Below are positions 33,824 through 41,943 of a stretch of DNA of 64,000 bases, in pieces. This DNA is from JAFALK01 sp036500605. Lineage in GTDB: Bacteria > Pseudomonadota > Gammaproteobacteria > Burkholderiales > Burkholderiaceae_C. Under the pieces are notes generated by a model. It was not told the DNA's origin. It was given only the letters and a program-made list of their open reading frames with translations, and ran no database searches. Position 1 is the stretch's first letter. Each line of letters opens with the position of its first letter. The stretch is taken from contig DASYBU010000020.1 in the NCBI GenBank assembly GCA_036500605.1, positions 1 through 64,000 on the forward strand. The letters are read 5' to 3'. The position numbers and the translations under genes are program-made.

Positions 33824-34204
33824 GTGAGTGAGAGCGAATCGATCCCCGACGACGTCCGGCGCTTCGTCCTGACGAGCGTCCCCTCGGTGTCCTACCTGGA
33901 GGCGATGCTGATCTTCCGGGAGCGCGCCGGTGCTGCGCTGACGGCGGCGGATTTGGCCCAGGCGCTTTATATCGAGCCGCAAGCGGCCGAAACCCTGATG
34001 CACGCCTTGCGCGCGGCCGGCATCATTGCCGAAGAAGATGCCGCCTACCGCTACGCGCCTTCGGCAACGCTCAAGCAGACCGTCGACCGCCTGGCGATCG
34101 CCTACCCGCGGCACCTGCTCGGCATCACCCAGCTGATCCACAACGCCACGCAGCAAGCTGCTCATCAGTTCGCGAGCGCATTCAAATGGAGGAAGGGGAA
34201 GTGA
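33824..34204 (+). CDS. Winged-helix-like regulatory protein, start of DUF5985 operon
   Basis: The 126-residue protein looks like a winged helix-turn-helix (YLEAMLIFRERAG, LTAADLAQALYIEPQAAETLM, AGIIAEEDAAYRYAP). The C-terminal helix may anchor or dimerise. The start is a GTG with no clear ribosome binding site. It is followed 1 nt later by a membrane protein gene, so it is probably a local regulator or scaffold for the two DUF5985 proteins. Function is inferred. Confidence 0.7.
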   Translation: MSESESIPDDVRRFVLTSVPSVSYLEAMLIFRERAGAALTAADLAQALYIEPQAAETLMHALRAAGIIAEEDAAYRYAPSATLKQTVDRLAIAYPRHLLGITQLIHNATQQAAHQFASAFKWRKGK

Positions 34205-34205
34205 T

Positions 34206-34466
34206 ATGCCTGTCCTGATCTTCAGCCTGTGCGCCCTGACGGCGCTCGCGTGCACCCTGATGTTGGCGCGCACCTATCTGCGAACCCGGGTGCGGCTGCT
34301 GTTCTGGAGCGCCCTGTGCTTCGCCGGACTGACGGCCAACAACGTGCTGCTCGTCCTGGACAAGACCGTCTTTGCAGACATCGACCTGTCGACTTGGCGG
34401 CTCGTCGTGGCGCTGGCCGCGATGCTCATGCTGGTGTTCGGCCTGGTCATGGAGCGCGGCCAATGA
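34206..34466 (+). CDS. DUF5985-type membrane protein A
   Basis: The 86-residue protein has three hydrophobic segments (about 3-20, 32-50, 64-82) joined by short charged loops, matching the DUF5985 layout. It overlaps the next gene by 4 nt (ATGA) and is preceded by the winged-helix gene. Function is unknown. Confidence 0.8.
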   Translation: MPVLIFSLCALTALACTLMLARTYLRTRVRLLFWSALCFAGLTANNVLLVLDKTVFADIDLSTWRLVVALAAMLMLVFGLVMERGQ

Positions 34467-34735
34467 GCCCCGCCGAAATCAACCCCGTCCTGCAAGGCTG
34501 CATCTCGGCGCTGGCCCTGGTGGCGGGTCTGTTCTTCCTGCGCTTCTGGCTCAGCACGCGCGACCGCTTCTTCATCTTCTTCGCCGCCTCGTTCTGGATC
34601 GAGGCCGCGAACCGGCTCTACATGGGCCTCAACGCGCAAGGCGGCGAGTCGGCGCCCGTGCACTTCGGCATCCGCCTGCTGTCGTACGGCCTGATCCTGC
34701 TGGCGATCTGGGACAAGAACCGGTCGCGTGAGTGA
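34463..34735 (+). CDS. DUF5985-type membrane protein B
   Basis: The 90-residue protein has three hydrophobic segments, with conserved LFFLRFWLSTRDRFFIFF and an IRLLSYGLILLAI segment, and is a second DUF5985-like protein. It is translationally coupled to its neighbour. The two may form a hetero-oligomer in the membrane. That is inference from pairing. Confidence 0.8.
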   Translation: MSPAEINPVLQGCISALALVAGLFFLRFWLSTRDRFFIFFAASFWIEAANRLYMGLNAQGGESAPVHFGIRLLSYGLILLAIWDKNRSRE

Positions 34736-34954
34736 GCGCCCTTGTGCGTGCTGTTGGGCGCGCTCAAGGGATCGCTCTTGGGCCCTGCGTTCGTCTTACC
34801 TTTGCTAACAGCCCTGGTCCTACAGCACCCTGCGCCGTGGGCCGACCTCGCGTGCCGCCGTGCAGTTCTAAAGTGATCTTCAGCCGGTGACATTTTTCCC
34901 GGTTCTCAACCCGAAGGCCCCGCTGTGCGGGGCTCAACGTGAAGGAGCAAGTTC

Positions 34955-35296
34955 ATGAACAAGCACATCTCGACCGCAGCCGCCGCGCTCGCCCTGGTGG
35001 GCGCCGTTGGCTTTGCGTATGCACAGTCGGACACCGCGGCCGATACCAGCAACACGCCGCAAACCCAGACCCAGGCCACACAGGCTGATCCGATGGCACC
35101 GCCCGTGACCGATCCGGCCGCTCCGGCCCTGCCGGCTGATCCGGCTGCTTCTGCCACCACGCAGAACACCGACACCATGAGCACCACCGCGAACGACAGC
35201 GTGGCGCCCAACACGCCGGCTCCTTCGGACACCAGTGGTTCGATGAACTCGACGACCAGCACCCCGGAACCCGCACCGCAGGCCGACCGCGGCTGA
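34955..35296 (+). CDS. Secreted low-complexity Ala/Thr/Pro-rich protein
   Basis: The 113-residue protein has a signal peptide (residues 1-23, cut after FAYA) and a disordered Ala/Thr/Pro/Asp/Ser-rich mature part. No domain is seen. A good ribosome binding site (AAGGAGC) precedes the ATG. A GCCCCGC/GCGGGGC hairpin (34917-34933) lies 15 bp upstream of it. A TGGTCCTACA motif lies 130 bp upstream. It is probably periplasmic. The role is unknown. Confidence 0.75.
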   Translation: MNKHISTAAAALALVGAVGFAYAQSDTAADTSNTPQTQTQATQADPMAPPVTDPAAPALPADPAASATTQNTDTMSTTANDSVAPNTPAPSDTSGSMNSTTSTPEPAPQADRG

Positions 35297-35364
35297 TGTA
35301 GAAGCCAAAGCAACTGCGATACGTAGGCGCTCTCTGGACGGACAGCCACGATCAAGAACGAGAA

Positions 35365-36210
35365 ATGAGCATGACTCCGCCTCCATCCCCCCTTGAGCGC
35401 CTGCGGGATTGGTACGACCAGCACCTCGGCAGCAGCAAACGGCAACGCGTCCTCCGGGGTGCCTTGCTGGCCGCTGCTGTCGTGGTGCTGGTCGTCCCTC
35501 TTCGTCCCGGGGCGAAGCCGGTCATCCCGCTGTTTTTCCACCCGGCGCAGACGGCGCCACATCTGCAAGCGGCTGCCCATGCGCGCCCCTTGCATTCGGC
35601 TCTGCCCGCCATTCCTCGCCAGCTTGATTTCGACGGCAAGCAAGCCTCGCCCGATGCGCACCGACTCGCGCAATGGGTCGTGGACACCGGCGACAACGGC
35701 GCCCTCAATTTCGCGATCCTCGACAAGAAGAACGCGCGGCTCTATGTGTTCGCGCCGGGCGGCAAGCTGATCGGCGCCACACCCGTGCTGCTCGGCTATG
35801 CAGCCGGTGACGATACGGTCGCCGGCATCGGCAAGCGCCCGCTGTCAGAGGTGCTGCCTTCCGAGCGCACCACGCCGGCCGGCCGCTTCCGCGCCCAGCC
35901 CGGCCGGAATGCGCTGCCGGAGGACGTGGTCTGGGTCGACTACGAAGCTGCCGTCTCCATGCACCGCGTGCGCCTGACGCATCCGGCCGAACACCGCGAG
36001 CAGCGGCTCAAGTCCACTAACGTCAAGGATCGACGCATCAGCTACGGCTGCATCAACCTGCCCCCGAAGTTCTTCGAGAGCGTGGTGTGGCCCAACTTCC
36101 GCCATCAGGGCGGCTACGTCTACGTACTTCCCGAAGTGAAGACCTTGGACGCTGTCTTCCCTGCCCTGGCGCACCGACCGAGTCTCGCCGAGCAAAAACG
36201 TAACGCCTGA
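35365..36210 (+). CDS. L,D-transpeptidase-like protein 1
   Basis: The 281-residue protein has an N-terminal membrane anchor (residues 29-48) and a YkuD-type catalytic domain (about 110-265). It has the family His in AVSMHRVRL and the catalytic Cys in RISYGCINLPP. These enzymes form 3-3 cross-links or attach lipoprotein to peptidoglycan in the periplasm. It is followed by a paralogue with the same ERTTPAGRF segment. No LysM domain is seen. Confidence 0.88.
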   Translation: MSMTPPPSPLERLRDWYDQHLGSSKRQRVLRGALLAAAVVVLVVPLRPGAKPVIPLFFHPAQTAPHLQAAAHARPLHSALPAIPRQLDFDGKQASPDAHRLAQWVVDTGDNGALNFAILDKKNARLYVFAPGGKLIGATPVLLGYAAGDDTVAGIGKRPLSEVLPSERTTPAGRFRAQPGRNALPEDVVWVDYEAAVSMHRVRLTHPAEHREQRLKSTNVKDRRISYGCINLPPKFFESVVWPNFRHQGGYVYVLPEVKTLDAVFPALAHRPSLAEQKRNA

Positions 36211-36366
36211 TTCAAGCGCCAATTTCGCACGCTGCCGTCGGCAAACTAAGCCGTGGCTAAGCGCGCTTTTTGCCGTTTCCGGTACATTCTTCTTCCATAG
36301 CATTCCCCAGTAACAGGCCTGCAATCGACGCCCGGCCTTGGGTTGTATGTGGTTGGAGCAGTGGCG

Positions 36367-37071
36367 ATGGACTGGGGTCGGCGAGCTTTGCGCGCGGGAG
36401 CGCTTTTGTGTCTGGCGGGTGCGTCATCCCTGGCGAGCCTGACGGCTTTCGCCGATCCGGCCGCCGTTGCCCGGGTCGTGAAGGTCGACTTTGCCGGCCA
36501 ATCCTTTTCGTCCGACGTGAAGCGCGTGGCCGAATGGGCCGCCGAGAGCGGTGACATGCAGGGCAAGCCCTTCGCCGTCGTCGACAAGAAGCAGGCGCAG
36601 ATCTACGTGTTTGACGCCAGCGGCCGCCTGGTCGGCACGTCGCCCACCTTGCTCGGCTTGGCCAAGGGCGACGATTCCGCGCCCGGCGTGGCCAGCAAGA
36701 TCAGCACAGGTATTCCGTTAGCCGAGCGCACCACGCCGGCGGGCCGTTTTGAATCCCAGCCGGGTCACAACCTCAAGGGCGAGGCCATCGTCTGGGTGGA
36801 CTACAGCGCCGCCGTGGCCATTCACCGCCTGCGCCCGGCGCCCGCCGCCGAGCGCCGCCCGCAGCGGCTGGCCTCGGCCGACCCCGATGAGCGCCGCATC
36901 TCGCTGGGCTGCATCGTCGTGCCGCCGGAGTTCTACGACACCGTGGTAGCGCCAACGCTCGGCACACAGCATGGCGTCGTCTATGTCCTGCCCGAGTCGG
37001 CCGGCGCCGACTATGTCTTCAATGGCGGCGGTGGTGCTAACCGGCAAACTTTACTGACCACGCGCTCCTAG
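36367..37071 (+). CDS. L,D-transpeptidase-like protein 2
   Basis: The 234-residue paralogue of the preceding protein has a signal peptide (about residues 1-29), a YkuD domain with ERTTPAGRF, an IHRLRP His motif and RISLGCIVVPP around the catalytic Cys. I chose the ATG at 36367 with GGAG 8 nt upstream instead of the TTG at 36343. It is convergent with the SDR gene, 5 bp apart. The pair probably arose by duplication. Confidence 0.87.
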   Translation: MDWGRRALRAGALLCLAGASSLASLTAFADPAAVARVVKVDFAGQSFSSDVKRVAEWAAESGDMQGKPFAVVDKKQAQIYVFDASGRLVGTSPTLLGLAKGDDSAPGVASKISTGIPLAERTTPAGRFESQPGHNLKGEAIVWVDYSAAVAIHRLRPAPAAERRPQRLASADPDERRISLGCIVVPPEFYDTVVAPTLGTQHGVVYVLPESAGADYVFNGGGGANRQTLLTTRS

Positions 37072-37076
37072 ATCGC

Positions 37077-38075
37077 CTAGATCGCGCCCACGCTGCCCGT
37101 CACCGGCAGCACGATGCCCGTGATGTAGCCAGCGCACACCGGCGAGGCCAGGAATACATAGGCCGGCGAGATCTCTTCGGGCTGCGCAGGCCGCTTCATG
37201 TCGGTCGACTTGCCGAAGTTCTCGACCTCCTCCGCCGGTGCATCGGCCGGGTTCAGCGGCGTCCAGACCGGCCCCGGCGCCACCGCGTTGACGCGGATGC
37301 CCTTCTCCAGCAGGTTCTGCGCGAGCGATTTGGTAAGCGCATGGATCGCGCCCTTCGTCGCCGAATAGTCGAGCAGATGCGCGCTGCCGGCCAGGCCCGT
37401 GACCGAGCCCGTGTTGATGATCGAGCCGCCGCGCTTCAGATGCGGCACCGCCGCCTTGGCCATGTGAAAGTAGCCGTAGACATTGGTGCGCAGCGTTTCA
37501 TCGAAGCGCTCCTCGCTGATGTCGGTCAGCGAGGCCGCATGCATCTGGAAAGCGGCGTTGTTGACGAGGATGTCGAGCGTGCCGAAGGCATGCAAGGTTT
37601 TCTGCACGGCGCGCTCGCAGAACTCGGGGTCCTTCACGTCGCCAGGCAGCAGGATGCATTGGCGCCCTTCGGCCTCCACGCAGAGTTGCGTGTGGCGGGC
37701 GTCGGCGTCTTCGTTCAGATAGACGATGGCCACGTCCGCACCTTCACGCGCGAACAGCACGGCCACGGCGCGGCCGATGCCCGAGTCTGCGCCCGTGATC
37801 AGCGCGACCATGCCCTTGAGCTTGGCGCTGCCGAGGTATTCGGGCGCGAGGAATTGCGGCTGCATCTGCAGCTCGGCCTCGTTGCCGGGCTTGAGCAGGT
37901 GCTGCGTGGGCATCTGGTCGGGCTCGGCGCGCGGGCCGGTCTGCACGCCGGCCTGGGCTTTCTCGATCTTCTCAATCTTCTTCTTGGCGGGTGGCTTGCG
38001 CGCCGGCTTCTCGTCGCGCGCATCCTGCTCGCGCTGGATGCGGCGTTGCTTCTCGGCGGTGGCTGATGATGGCAT
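37077..38075 (-). CDS. Short-chain dehydrogenase/reductase (YghA-like)
   Basis: The 332-residue protein has a charged Lys-rich N-terminal extension (about 1-75). The Rossmann domain follows with TGADSGIGRA (cofactor site), NNAA, the catalytic Ser in NTGS and Y-x-x-x-K in YSATKGA. It closely follows the layout of E. coli YghA-type glutathionylated-aldehyde-like oxidoreductases. The substrate is unknown. Stress-type loci often carry one. It is cotranscribed with the gene at 38109 (33-bp gap). Confidence 0.9.
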   Translation of the reverse strand: MPSSATAEKQRRIQREQDARDEKPARKPPAKKKIEKIEKAQAGVQTGPRAEPDQMPTQHLLKPGNEAELQMQPQFLAPEYLGSAKLKGMVALITGADSGIGRAVAVLFAREGADVAIVYLNEDADARHTQLCVEAEGRQCILLPGDVKDPEFCERAVQKTLHAFGTLDILVNNAAFQMHAASLTDISEERFDETLRTNVYGYFHMAKAAVPHLKRGGSIINTGSVTGLAGSAHLLDYSATKGAIHALTKSLAQNLLEKGIRVNAVAPGPVWTPLNPADAPAEEVENFGKSTDMKRPAQPEEISPAYVFLASPVCAGYITGIVLPVTGSVGAI

Positions 38076-38108
38076 GGCGATGCTCCTTGAATCTTTCTTT
38101 CTCTCTCG

Positions 38109-38627
38109 TCAATCGGTCTGCGGCCAGTCGGCGTGATTCGGCAATTCGCGCAGGCTGCGGTCATCGATGCCGGCTTCGATCAGCGTCGTGCCGGCAGCGT
38201 CGAGCACGAAGGCATGCCGCAAAGACGTACCGAGCCCGCCAATGAAGCGCGACGCTTCCATCATCCCGATGCAGTCCTGCTGCCTCTCCACGCCGTCTTC
38301 GGCGAGCAGGCTGTAGCGCACGGTCAGCCGCTGGTCGCGCAGGCCGCTGTCGGCCATCGCGACCATCTCGTGTTCGAGGCGGCTGTACGCATCGATCGCG
38401 GCGTAAGCCTGCTCGGTCGCATAGGCCAGCGCTTCGGCCTGCGTGTTCCAGCACGGCTCGCTGGAGACCGCATAGCGCACGCCCAGCGTGTGGCCTTGCG
38501 CGGGCCCGTGCATGAAATCGATCTGGTGGCGGCCCTGCCAGGAGTCCTCGCCCCCGAACGCCTCGACGGCGAAGCTGTGGCCGCGGTACAGCTGCTTTTG
38601 CGCCGCTGTGTTTGCGTCTGTTTGCAT
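38109..38627 (-). CDS. Hypothetical cytoplasmic protein
   Basis: The 172-residue protein is not assigned. It has no signal or transmembrane segment and is an alpha/beta-looking domain. A GGEDSWQGRHQIDFMHGPAQ stretch (about 24-43) and a final PNHADWPQTD are the most distinctive parts. I chose the ATG at 38627 with GGAGG upstream. The extension to 38693 is not supported. It lies upstream of the SDR gene in the same operon. Confidence 0.7.
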   Translation of the reverse strand: MQTDANTAAQKQLYRGHSFAVEAFGGEDSWQGRHQIDFMHGPAQGHTLGVRYAVSSEPCWNTQAEALAYATEQAYAAIDAYSRLEHEMVAMADSGLRDQRLTVRYSLLAEDGVERQQDCIGMMEASRFIGGLGTSLRHAFVLDAAGTTLIEAGIDDRSLRELPNHADWPQTD

Positions 38628-38821
38628 GATGAAGAGCCTCCGGTGTCCTGATGCCCCGAAGCGGCAATCGGCGTGCCCTCTGGAAGCGCTCAACCGTAGG
38701 AGGATTCCGACATGCAGACGAGGCGCCGAGGGTCTGTGCGCGGCCGCTTTGCGCGCCTATTCTTGAACCGTCGGACCCCTCTGGACAGCTTCAAGAGCCA
38801 ACTCCTCCCTCGGCGTCCGAC

Positions 38822-38850
38822 AGGGCCCAGTCGCATTCGCGCTGGGCCCT
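38822..38850. terminator. Hairpin downstream of the DUF72 gene
   Basis: AGGGCCCAG (38822-38830) pairs perfectly with CTGGGCCCT (38842-38850) across an 11-nt loop. On the plus strand TTCTTCTTT follows, and on the minus strand it lies just past the DUF72 stop. The 237-bp region to the next start (38628-38864) holds no other supported gene. Confidence 0.6.
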
Positions 38851-38864
38851 TCTTCTTTGGGCGC

Positions 38865-39836
38865 TCAAGCCTCGGCGGCGGCGATCCAATCGTCCTGATC
38901 GGAAGCTGGGGGCGGCGACGGCATCCGCACATCGGCACCGATCTCACGCATCAAGCTCATCAGCGTGCGGCCGTTGCGCTGGGCCTGGTCTTCGGCGTTG
39001 TTGTTCATCACGACGTCGATCTTGAGCCCACGTTCATCGAGGCGTTGGAGCTGCCGCGCCAGCCCTTCGAGTTCGGCCTCGTCGTAGTCGTAGTTGAAGC
39101 GGCCCGACGAAGCGTTGCTCTTGTCGTTCCAGCTCATCGCATTGCGGCCATGCATACGGATAAGGGCGTGATCGTCGACGCTTGTTTCCCACACGGCCGG
39201 CACGCTGTTGGTGAAACCTTGCGGCTCGTCGACGATGGTGTGGACCACGCCGAGCTCGCGCTGGAAATTCATGGTCTCGCGCGCATGCTCAGCCTCGAGC
39301 CAGCTGATGTTGCGGAACTCGACACTGAGCTTGAAGTTCGCCATGCGTTCGACGCAATGCGCCACATGCGCGTGACCCGCGCGATTGCGCAGCAGCCACG
39401 GCGGGAACTGGAAATGCACGAGGCCGAGCTTGCCCGCTTGCTGCAAAGGTTCCAGCGCATGAGTGAAGTGCGCCCACAACTCATCCAGCAGTTCAGGCGG
39501 CATCTCATGGAAGTACAGCATCGACTTCAGCCTGAGCACTTGCGGCAAGGCCTCGCGCACCTCGGCAGGCAGCACGGCCGGCGAGGTCTGGTGGCCCGTA
39601 AAGAGCCGGAACGCCTTCATGTTCATCACGAAAGCGTCGGGCGTGCGCCCGGCCCATTGCCGCGCCGCCTGCGGGCTCGGGATCGAATAGAAGCTCGTGT
39701 CGATCTCGACCAGCGGGAACTGCGTGGCGTAGTAGCGCAGCCGCGCGGCCGGCGTGGTGGCGTGCGGTGGGTAGAAGCGACCGGTGTCGATCAGACCCTT
39801 GTCCGCCCAGGAGGCGGTGCCGATGCGAATGCTCAT
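38865..39836 (-). CDS. DUF72 (YecE-like) TIM-barrel protein
   Basis: The 323-residue protein begins RIGTASWADKGLI and contains FPLVEIDTSFYSIPSP, then FQFPPWL and a SVEFRNISWL segment. These are DUF72/YecE signatures on a TIM-barrel fold. The molecular function of the family is not established. Relatives resemble metal-dependent hydrolases and endonuclease IV-like barrels. I chose the ATG at 39836 (MSIRIG). The LexA-type box begins 18 bp upstream of this start, so SOS control is likely. Confidence 0.85.
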   Translation of the reverse strand: MSIRIGTASWADKGLIDTGRFYPPHATTPAARLRYYATQFPLVEIDTSFYSIPSPQAARQWAGRTPDAFVMNMKAFRLFTGHQTSPAVLPAEVREALPQVLRLKSMLYFHEMPPELLDELWAHFTHALEPLQQAGKLGLVHFQFPPWLLRNRAGHAHVAHCVERMANFKLSVEFRNISWLEAEHARETMNFQRELGVVHTIVDEPQGFTNSVPAVWETSVDDHALIRMHGRNAMSWNDKSNASSGRFNYDYDEAELEGLARQLQRLDERGLKIDVVMNNNAEDQAQRNGRTLMSLMREIGADVRMPSPPPASDQDDWIAAAEA

Positions 39837-39854
39837 GGCTTGACCTGCAAATAA

Positions 39855-39870
39855 CTGGTTATTTGTACAG
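39855..39870. promoter_or_regulatory. LexA-type (SOS) box shared by DUF72 and helicase genes
   Basis: CTGGTTATTTGTACAG has the LexA layout CTG-N10-CAG with an AT-rich centre, and the right half TGTACAG is close to consensus. It lies in the 37-bp divergent gap between the DUF72 and helicase starts, so one operator could control both. The downstream TATGAT (39873-39878) could be the helicase -10. Confidence 0.65.
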
Positions 39871-39873
39871 TAT

Positions 39874-41934
39874 ATGATCGGCCTCATGGATGTCTACGGC
39901 GATTTGAACGATCAGCAGCGCGCCGCTGTCGAGCACGGTCTCGCCCCCGGCAGTTCGCGCGGGCCGCTGCTCGTGATCGCCGGCGCAGGCTCGGGCAAGA
40001 CCAAGACGCTGGCGAGCCGCGTCGCGCGTCTGGTGCAGGCCGGCGCGGACCCTAACCGCATCCTCCTGCTGACCTTCTCGCGCCGCGCGGCCGGCGAGAT
40101 GGAGCAGCGCGTCGGCCGTGTGCTGCACCGCGCGCTCGGCTACTCGGCCACGCAGGCGCCGCCGCGCTTGCCGTGGGCCGGCACTTTTCACGGCGTCGGG
40201 GCGCGGCTGCTGCGCGACTACGCCGAGCGGATCGGCCTCGCGCCCAACTTCACGATCCTGGACCGCGCCGATGCCGAAGACCTGATGGGCATGCAGCGCC
40301 AAGCCTTGGGCCTGGCCGAGAAGGTCGAGCGCTTTCCGCTGAAGGCGAGCTGCCTGTCGATCTACTCGCGCGTGATCAACAGCCAGCAGCGGCTCGATCA
40401 GGTCTTGCAAGCCTTCTATCCCTGGTGCTTCAACTGCCTCGATGAATTGAAGCTGCTGTTCCGCGACTACGCAGCGGCCAAGCAGCAACAGCAGGTGCTC
40501 GACTACGACGACCTGCTGCTCTACTGGGTCCACATGATGGCCGACCCGACGCTGGCGGCCGAGCTCGCGCAGCGCTTTGACCATGTGCTGATCGACGAAT
40601 ACCAGGACACGAACAAGCTGCAGGCCGCCATCCTGCTGGGCCTAAAGCCAAGCGGCGAGAACCTGACCGTGGTCGGCGACGACGCGCAGGCGATCTACTC
40701 GTTCCGTGCGGCCGAGGTGCGCAACATCCTCGACTTCCCCGCGCAGTTCGACCCGCCCGCGCGCATCGTCACGCTGGAGCAGAACTACCGCTCGACGCAG
40801 CCGATCCTCGAAGCCTCGAACGCGGTGATCGCGCTGTCGAAGCAGCGGCACGACAAGGCGCTGTGGTCGGACAAGGCTTCGAGCGAACGCCCGCACCTGG
40901 TGGCCTTGCAGGATGAATCGACGCAGGCGAGCTGGGTGGCTGACGAGGTGCTCAAGCGGCGCGAGGAAGGCCTCAAGCTGATGAAGCAGGCGGTGCTGTT
41001 CCGCACCTCCGCCCACAGCGCGCCGCTCGAGCTGGAACTCACGCGGCGCAACATCCCTTTCCGCAAATACGGCGGCCTCAAGTTCCTCGAGACCACGCAT
41101 GTCAAGGATGTGCTGAGCGTGCTGCGCTGGGCCGAGAACGCCAAGGGCCGGCTCTCGGCGTTCCGCGTGTCACAACTGCTGCCGGGCTTCGGGCCGGCCA
41201 GCGCGCGGCGGCTTGTGGACGCGGTGGAAGGTCATATCGATCCTCTGCAGGCGATGGAGGATTTCAAGCCGCCGCCGGCCGCTTCAAGCGATTGGCAAGC
41301 GCTGAAGGAACTGATGCTGCAACTGGGCCGCGGCAGCGAATGGCCGGCCGATCTGGAGCGCGCGATCGAGTGGTACCAGCCGCATCTGGAGCGCCTGCAT
41401 GACGACGCGCCGGTGCGCCTGGCGGATCTCGAACAGATCTGCCGCATCGCGCAGGGCTACAACAGCCGCGAGCGCTTCCTGACCGAGCTGACGCTGGACC
41501 CGCCGAACGCGAGCAGCGATGAATCCGGCGTGCCCTCGCTCGACGAGGACTACCTGATCCTCTCGACCATCCATTCCGCCAAGGGCCAGGAGTGGAACGC
41601 GGTCTACGTGCTGAACGTCGTCGACGGCTGCATCCCGTCAGACATGGCGACCGGCCAGACCGCCGACATCGAGGAAGAGCGCCGCCTGCTCTACGTCGCC
41701 ATGACGCGCGCCAAGCAGCATCTGGCCCTCATCGCACCGCAGCGCTACTACGTGCGGCAGCAGCGCCGCAACGGCGACATCTACATCAACGCCACGGTCA
41801 GCCGCTTCATCCCGGGCAAGGTGGCGCGGCTGTTCGAGCATGTCGGCGCTACGCCGAAGCCGCAGGATCCGCGCGTCAGCTCTTCCGCACCCGTGATCGA
41901 TGTGGGCGCGAAGGTGCGCGGGCTCTGGGACTGA
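39874..41934 (+). CDS. UvrD/Rep-family ATP-dependent DNA helicase
   Basis: The 686-residue superfamily 1A helicase has Walker A AGAGSGKT (about 36-43), then TFSRRAAGEM (motif Ia), DEYQDTN (motif II), GDDAQAIYSF (motif III), EQNYRST, STIHSAKGQEWNAVYV (motif V) and VAMTRAKQ (motif VI). All core motifs are present. It probably unwinds DNA 3' to 5' in repair or replication restart. Start choice is between 39874 and 39886. Neither has a clear ribosome binding site. The LexA box immediately upstream suggests SOS induction. It is convergent with the aldehyde oxidase genes, 9 bp apart. Confidence 0.93.
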   Translation: MIGLMDVYGDLNDQQRAAVEHGLAPGSSRGPLLVIAGAGSGKTKTLASRVARLVQAGADPNRILLLTFSRRAAGEMEQRVGRVLHRALGYSATQAPPRLPWAGTFHGVGARLLRDYAERIGLAPNFTILDRADAEDLMGMQRQALGLAEKVERFPLKASCLSIYSRVINSQQRLDQVLQAFYPWCFNCLDELKLLFRDYAAAKQQQQVLDYDDLLLYWVHMMADPTLAAELAQRFDHVLIDEYQDTNKLQAAILLGLKPSGENLTVVGDDAQAIYSFRAAEVRNILDFPAQFDPPARIVTLEQNYRSTQPILEASNAVIALSKQRHDKALWSDKASSERPHLVALQDESTQASWVADEVLKRREEGLKLMKQAVLFRTSAHSAPLELELTRRNIPFRKYGGLKFLETTHVKDVLSVLRWAENAKGRLSAFRVSQLLPGFGPASARRLVDAVEGHIDPLQAMEDFKPPPAASSDWQALKELMLQLGRGSEWPADLERAIEWYQPHLERLHDDAPVRLADLEQICRIAQGYNSRERFLTELTLDPPNASSDESGVPSLDEDYLILSTIHSAKGQEWNAVYVLNVVDGCIPSDMATGQTADIEEERRLLYVAMTRAKQHLALIAPQRYYVRQQRRNGDIYINATVSRFIPGKVARLFEHVGATPKPQDPRVSSSAPVIDVGAKVRGLWD

Positions 41935-41943
41935 AGCCTCCCG

